From an uncultured Comamonadaceae bacterium (lineage in GTDB: Bacteria > Pseudomonadota > Gammaproteobacteria > Burkholderiales > Burkholderiaceae_C): a DNA stretch of 10,494 nt. The first letter of the stretch is position 1. Each line of letters opens with the position of its first letter. Location: assembly GCA_937893415.1 (NCBI GenBank), contig CALBWZ010000416.1, positions 1 through 10,494 of the forward strand, in the 5' to 3' direction. The translations under genes and the position numbers were made by a program. The notes under the pieces were generated by a model, which was not told the origin of the DNA, searched no databases, and saw only the letters and a program-made list of their open reading frames with translations. Shown here piece by piece: positions 6,853-10,494 of the stretch.

Positions 6853-6883
6853 CAAACTCCAATTGCGCCAAACTCAAAATTGC
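6853..6883 (-). repeat. Imperfect 14/15-bp direct repeat spanning the olsB-like ribosome site
   Basis: Plus-strand CAAACTCCAATTGC (6853-6866) and CAAACTCAAAATTGC (6869-6883) are near copies, 2 bp apart. On the transcript the second copy carries the GGAG ribosome site and the first a weaker TTTGAG. It may be a small duplication or a two-part site for an RNA or protein regulator. Confidence 0.5.
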
Positions 6884-6915
6884 TCGGCTATTGGTGAATA
6901 GTTTGCTGTAACCAC

Positions 6916-6955
6916 ATGACAGAAATGTGTCACTTTTATGCCTGTTTTATGACAG
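6916..6955 (-). promoter_or_regulatory. Four-unit Pho-box array ahead of the olsB-like/ppk pair
   Basis: On the minus strand four 7-bp units follow each other at exactly 11-bp pitch: CTGTCAT (6955-6949), CAGGCAT (6944-6938), GTGACAC (6933-6927) and CTGTCAT (6922-6916), separated by AAAA, AAAA and ATTT. The first and last are perfect consensus units; the first pair alone, CTGTCATAAAACAGGCAT, matches the 18-bp Pho box at all but three positions. The third unit is poor. The array ends 68 bp before the ATG at 6848. A -10 is not clear: at the usual 10-nt spacing lies CAAACT, with TATTCA a few bases further on. Tandem Pho boxes occur at strongly induced PhoB promoters such as E. coli pstS. Confidence 0.82.
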
Positions 6956-6984
6956 GTGGGGCATGCTTACATTGAAACAGCAGA

Positions 6985-8182
6985 TTAAGGTATTGATTTA
7001 GTTGGCACATACCTGCGTACGCCAAACCACACCAGCACAATGGCTAGCGAGACGTACAACGCAACCCAGTAAAACTGGCTTTCAAGTCCAACACCCACGT
7101 CAATCAGTAATCCGGTAACGCCTGGACCCAAGGCCGAGCCTAGAACCATCACTGCGGCTGCAAGTGCCCTGATTGAACCAATATGTTTTGTACCGTAAAC
7201 CTCTGCTAAAAAAGCGCTAGGTAGGGTCGCGTTAGCCCCAGCTGTCACACCCAACATGACGAAACCCAGTGACATCATCACGCTCGTTTGAGCGAACCCA
7301 AAAACAATGAATGCAACAACCATAGGTATCTGAAAAAATGGCATCAACCTTGGCGTTCCCCATTTATCCAGACCCCAACCTGACAACAGCATCGCTGCAA
7401 CCGATACGGCCGTGTACAGCGGGAATTGAGCCACAAGCGCAACATGGGTCAGGTCTTTTAATTCTGAAAAATGAACCTGATGAAAAAAAAACGCAGTGTT
7501 AAAAGCTGATGGACCAAGAATTGATGGCACCAAGCACCAAAACAAAGGATGTCGGACCACATCAGACCGTGTCCAATACATAAAAGCCATGCCAAGTGAT
7601 GGGTTAACACTGGTCATTGACTGAGGTGTTCTCTCGTGTCGCAGTAAACGAATGAGCACAGGAACGCCAGCAAGAATCACTACAGCGGCAATCTAAAAAG
7701 CCTAGCAACACCACAAATACAATGGGGAGCACGGCTTCACCTACTGAAAAACCCAGCGCTGCGATTGATAAAGCGCGACCGCGCTCTGCATCAAACCACC
7801 GGGCCATTGCAACCACTGCTATGTGAGAAGTCATGCCTTGGCCACACAAACGAAGGGCAAAAATCACGACAGGCAACAACCATACAAAGGGATTGAAAGC
7901 CATCAACAAGCAAGACATGGCCAGCATCAACAAAACCACTGGCCCTAGAGCTCTAACACGGAACTTGTCCGTCAGACCACCAGCCCAAACCATCACAACA
8001 GCGGATGTTGTGGTTCCCAGCGCATAGATACCTCCCCATGCGCCATGGCTTAGAGAAAATTCGGCTTGAATGTCCGCCGCAAATACCGAGATGACAATGG
8101 TTTGCCCGAACGAGGACAACAGTGTGAGCAGTGCCCCAGAAGCCAGCCAAGGGGCGTTACGAACCAACAATAAATCTCGCAT
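6985..8182 (-). pseudogene. MFS transporter gene broken by a frameshift
   Basis: A 12-helix major facilitator split in two frames. The 5' part (8182 to about 7694, 163 codons) holds helices 1-5, the inter-helix motif A GGLTDKFRVRAL after helix 2, and GEAVLPIVFVVLLGFL. The 3' part (about 7692 to 6985, 235 codons) starts IAAVVILAGVPVLIRLLRHERTPQS and holds helix 6, the central loop, a second motif A (SGWGLDKWGTPRLM) and helices 7-12. Between GFL and IAAVV a related protein would be expected to have several more residues, often with a WR..W pattern, so a small deletion that also shifts the frame fits better than one lost base; simple joining gives about 398 residues. The upstream frame runs on to a stop at 7604. 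The substrate is unknown; monocarboxylate-type exporters look closest. ATG 8182 has no good ribosome site. A sequencing error or a recoding event is the alternative. Confidence 0.8.
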
Positions 8183-8295
8183 AATTTAGCGACCGGGTTG
8201 AAGCTCCAGCGTTGCCCGTGTGCTGTGTATCAAACCGTACCGCTCATAGACATCAAGCTGCACGCATGCGTTGAATGGTTGCGAACCCAGAAAGG
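8183..8295 (-). other. Spacer between GNAT gene and MFS pseudogene with an open reading remnant
   Basis: No recognised gene. On the minus strand one frame is open from 8344 to a TAA at 8186, overlapping the end of the GNAT gene in another frame; past the GNAT stop it reads NVVTFLGSQPFNACVQLDVY and then ends STRATLELQPGR. It has no ATG. It could be the tail of a lost gene or chance. No promoter or hairpin stands out. Confidence 0.3.
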
Positions 8296-8787
8296 TTACA
8301 ACATTAACTGCATAAATTGCGCTTGTCCCATGGAGCCGTTGAGCTCATAGCCAGCAAAGCCCAAGTCCTTGTAGGCCTTCATCGCTGACTGGTTGCCGGA
8401 CAGCACTTCCAGTGTGAGTTTCACGGCACCTCGTTTGCGGGCTATGTCAGCTATGCGCGTGATCATTTTCTTGGCAATGCCTTGACCACGGTAAGAGGCC
8501 AAAACAGACACGTCGTGGACATTGACCAAGGGTTTGCAAGCAAATGTTGAGAAGCTCTCGATGGCGTTGACCAAACCCACAGGTTGGTCACCATCGTAGG
8601 CCAATACGCTAAACATACTGCTGCGTGACTTCATGGCCGAGATCAGGTTGGACTTGGCGTAATCGCTTAGCCCCTGACCGCCTCCAGCAGGGTCTTTGGC
8701 GTAATCGTCAAGTAAATACAGAACCGCAGCGGCATGGGCATTTAGAGTCAAATCAGCGGAAATGACTTGTATAGGTTTTGCAGTCAT
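8296..8787 (-). CDS. GNAT-family N-acetyltransferase
   Basis: Transfers an acetyl group from acetyl-CoA to an amine; substrate unknown. The 163 residues show the full GNAT fold pattern: an N-terminal helix pair with LLDDYAKDPAGGGQGLSDY (25-43), the sheet VLAYDGDQPVGLVN (61-74), ESFSTFACKPLVNVHDVSV (77-95), then motif A RGQGIAKKM (100-108) that binds the CoA pyrophosphate, LTLEVLSGNQSAMKAYKDLGFAGYEL (124-149) with the usual tyrosine of motif B, and a short C-terminal strand. Length is normal and the C-terminus complete. It follows glmM by 50 bp on the same strand and could be co-transcribed, though no clear ribosome site precedes ATG 8787. Relatives of this subfamily occur as orphan genes in Burkholderiales. 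Confidence 0.88.
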   Translation of the reverse strand: MTAKPIQVISADLTLNAHAAAVLYLLDDYAKDPAGGGQGLSDYAKSNLISAMKSRSSMFSVLAYDGDQPVGLVNAIESFSTFACKPLVNVHDVSVLASYRGQGIAKKMITRIADIARKRGAVKLTLEVLSGNQSAMKAYKDLGFAGYELNGSMGQAQFMQLML

Positions 8788-8837
8788 TTATGTGGTACGT
8801 AACAATTAAATTTCAATCTCAATTTTTTTAAACAGCG

Positions 8838-10178
8838 TCATACCAAGTCGGCCAGACGCTGGGCAAGGGCTTGTGCCTGCTGAGCATCCGCAGCCTCCAC
8901 CATGACCCGTAACAATGGCTCTGTCCCGCTTGCACGAATCACCACGCGCCCGGTATCGCCAAGCTCTAGCTCTACGGCAGCTACGCCTTCTTGCAAGGCA
9001 ATGTTACTTTGCCAGCCTTGCTGACCAAGTTTAAGTTTCACATTGAGCAAGGTTTGGGGAAATAAATGCACGCCATCGAGCATGCCGGCCAATGTCTCTT
9101 TTGTACGCACGGCTGCTTGCAACACCTGCAGCGCGCTGATGATCCCGTCGCCAGTGGTATGAATATCCAAGGCCAATAAATGGCCTGAGCCCTCGCCACC
9201 CAGCAGCCAACCACGTTGCTCAAGCTGCTCCAATACGTAACGGTCGCCTATTTTAGCGCGCACCATCTCTACGCCGAGACGCCTAAATGCCAGTTCGACA
9301 GCCATGTTGGTCATAAGCGTGCCAACCACACCAGGTACGCGATAGCCCCGCTGCAAGCGGTCTTGTACCAACATGTACAGCAGTTCATCACCGTTAAACA
9401 TACGCCCCGCCGCATCAACCACTTGCAACCTGTCGGCATCACCATCTAGGGCAATACCTACATCTGCCTGGTGGCTTAGAACCGCGTCAATTAAAGCCTG
9501 TGGGTGGGTGGCACCGACGTCTTTGTTGATGTTCAGACCATTGGGTGCGCACCCAATAGCAATGACATCGGCTCCCAACTCATGAAAGACCTTGGGGGCA
9601 ATGTGGTAGGCAGCACCGTGCGCACCATCGACCACAATTTTTAAGCCCTTTAAGCTTAAGGACTTGTCAAAGGTGCTTTTACAAAATTCAATGTAACGAC
9701 CGGGCGCATCGTCTAAGCGCTTGCTTTTGCCGAGGTAGGCGCTGCTGGCCCATTGGGGCGCCTCTTTCAAGGCGGCCTCAACGTCGATCTCCCACGAATC
9801 CGGCAGCTTGGCACCTAGCGCACTGAAAAACTTGATACCGTTGTCTTCAAAAGAATTGTGACTGGCGCTGATGACGACGCCCAAACTGGCACGCTGGGCG
9901 CGCGTCAGATAGGCCACCGCAGGCGTTGGTATGGGGCCAAGCAATACGACGTCTACGCCAGCTGAATTAAAGCCAGACTCCATAGCACTTTCTAACATAT
10001 AGCCAGAAATACGCGTGTCTTTGCCTATCAGCACTTTGGGGTTTACATCGCTTGGTTCTTGCGCAGACTTTAGCACTCGGCCCACTGCGTGAGCCAAGCG
10101 CATCACAAAGTCAGGTGTTATTGGCGACTGTCCGACACGGCCTCGTATGCCGTCTGTTCCGAAATATGTACGACTCAT
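8838..10178 (-). CDS. glmM: Phosphoglucosamine mutase GlmM
   Basis: Converts glucosamine-6-phosphate to glucosamine-1-phosphate, the step before UDP-GlcNAc for peptidoglycan and lipopolysaccharide. The 446 residues match the family length. Domain markers: YFGTDGIRG (5-13), catalytic phosphoserine loop ISASHN with Ser106 as the phosphorylated residue, the metal loop DGDADR with Asp245, Asp247 and Asp249, the sugar-binding GGEGSGH (327-333), and the C-terminal phosphate-binding RASGTEP (415-421). Ser109 replaces the common Pro of SASHNP. The start is fixed by the universal N-terminus [12 protein letters not shown], but bases before ATG 10178 read CCCACCTC, the complement of a ribosome site, so initiation looks weak. 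It follows folP, the order found in many proteobacteria. Confidence 0.97.
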   Translation of the reverse strand: MSRTYFGTDGIRGRVGQSPITPDFVMRLAHAVGRVLKSAQEPSDVNPKVLIGKDTRISGYMLESAMESGFNSAGVDVVLLGPIPTPAVAYLTRAQRASLGVVISASHNSFEDNGIKFFSALGAKLPDSWEIDVEAALKEAPQWASSAYLGKSKRLDDAPGRYIEFCKSTFDKSLSLKGLKIVVDGAHGAAYHIAPKVFHELGADVIAIGCAPNGLNINKDVGATHPQALIDAVLSHQADVGIALDGDADRLQVVDAAGRMFNGDELLYMLVQDRLQRGYRVPGVVGTLMTNMAVELAFRRLGVEMVRAKIGDRYVLEQLEQRGWLLGGEGSGHLLALDIHTTGDGIISALQVLQAAVRTKETLAGMLDGVHLFPQTLLNVKLKLGQQGWQSNIALQEGVAAVELELGDTGRVVIRASGTEPLLRVMVEAADAQQAQALAQRLADLV

Positions 10179-10242
10179 GAGGTGGGATGTATGGTGTAGA
10201 CCACCCTGAACGGGCTGTCGGTTTGTAAGCAGTAATTATGAA

Positions 10243-10263
10243 CCAAATATGAAGCATATTTGG
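10243..10263 (-). promoter_or_regulatory. Perfect 9-bp hairpin between folP and glmM, with a competing partner
   Basis: CCAAATATG (10243-10251) and CATATTTGG (10255-10263) pair perfectly around AAG. An adjoining segment CCCATATG (10267-10274) can instead pair with CATATTTGGG (10255-10264) leaving a 2-nt bulge, so two mutually exclusive stems are possible in the folP-glmM transcript. No T tract follows, so this is not a simple terminator. It stands 65 nt before the glmM start. Confidence 0.5.
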
Positions 10264-10282
10264 GAGCCCATATGCAACCAAG

Positions 10283-10494
10283 CTAGTCGCCAATGACCAA
10301 GCCAACGCCAGCGATAACAGCTTGATAAACCGCAACTGCGTCCTTGGTAGCAGCCACATCGTGTACACGTAACACCTGAGCGCCATGCTGCATCGCTAAA
10401 CAAGCAGCCGCAACACTGGCGTAGGTTCGGGCACCGACTTCCCGACCAGTAACAGCCCCTAAGGAGGACTTACGCGACCAGCCAGCCAACACAG
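10283..10494 (-). CDS. folP: Dihydropteroate synthase FolP, C-terminal end (runs off right edge)
   Basis: Joins p-aminobenzoate to the pterin pyrophosphate in folate synthesis; target of sulfonamides. Only the last 70 codons are inside. They contain the substrate-binding loop GWSRKSSLGAVTGR (Lys and Arg of the SRKS loop present) and the closing RVHDVAATKDAVAVYQAV with the conserved RVHD pterin/phosphate site. The stop is TAG at 10283-10285, and the protein ends shortly after the last helix, as usual. The gene precedes glmM by 104 bp on the same strand, as in E. coli ftsH-folP-glmM. Confidence 0.95.
   Translation of the reverse strand, partial: VLAGWSRKSSLGAVTGREVGARTYASVAAACLAMQHGAQVLRVHDVAATKDAVAVYQAVIAGVGLVIGD

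Overview
The window reads as chromosome of a betaproteobacterium of the order Burkholderiales, most like Comamonadaceae. The evidence is the protein sequences (the GlmM and FolP ends, the GNAT enzyme ending FAGYELNGSMG, an OlsB-like acyltransferase beside ppk) and the order folP-glmM-...-pstS-pstC. Base composition is about half G+C by eye, low for that family. No rRNA, tRNA, CRISPR array, insertion sequence or prophage gene was seen.

Layout from left to right. The 5' part of pstC (minus strand, running off the left edge) follows pstS (minus); a hairpin lies between them. A 219-bp divergent control region then separates pstS from ppx, the exopolyphosphatase (plus). After ppx comes a plus-strand gene for a small basic protein with a ribbon-helix-helix-like head, an AT-hook-like motif and a histone-H1-like tail. 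It converges on ppk1, polyphosphate kinase (minus), which sits 4 nt downstream of an OlsB-like acyltransferase gene (minus). Upstream of that pair are an MFS transporter gene broken by a frameshift, a GNAT acetyltransferase gene, glmM, and the 3' end of folP, all on the minus strand and running off the right edge.

The theme of the left two thirds is phosphate: uptake (PstS, PstC), polyphosphate synthesis (Ppk1), polyphosphate breakdown (Ppx) and, by inference, phosphorus-free ornithine lipid synthesis (OlsB-like). Three intergenic sites match the PhoB operator design of 7-bp CTGTCAT-like units at 11-bp pitch: one ahead of pstS, a four-unit array ahead of the olsB-like/ppk pair, and a weaker one facing ppx. 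If PhoB binds these, the whole block is one phosphate-starvation module. The histone-tail protein between ppx and ppk is the least understood member. The right third (glmM, folP) is housekeeping: cell-wall precursor and folate synthesis.
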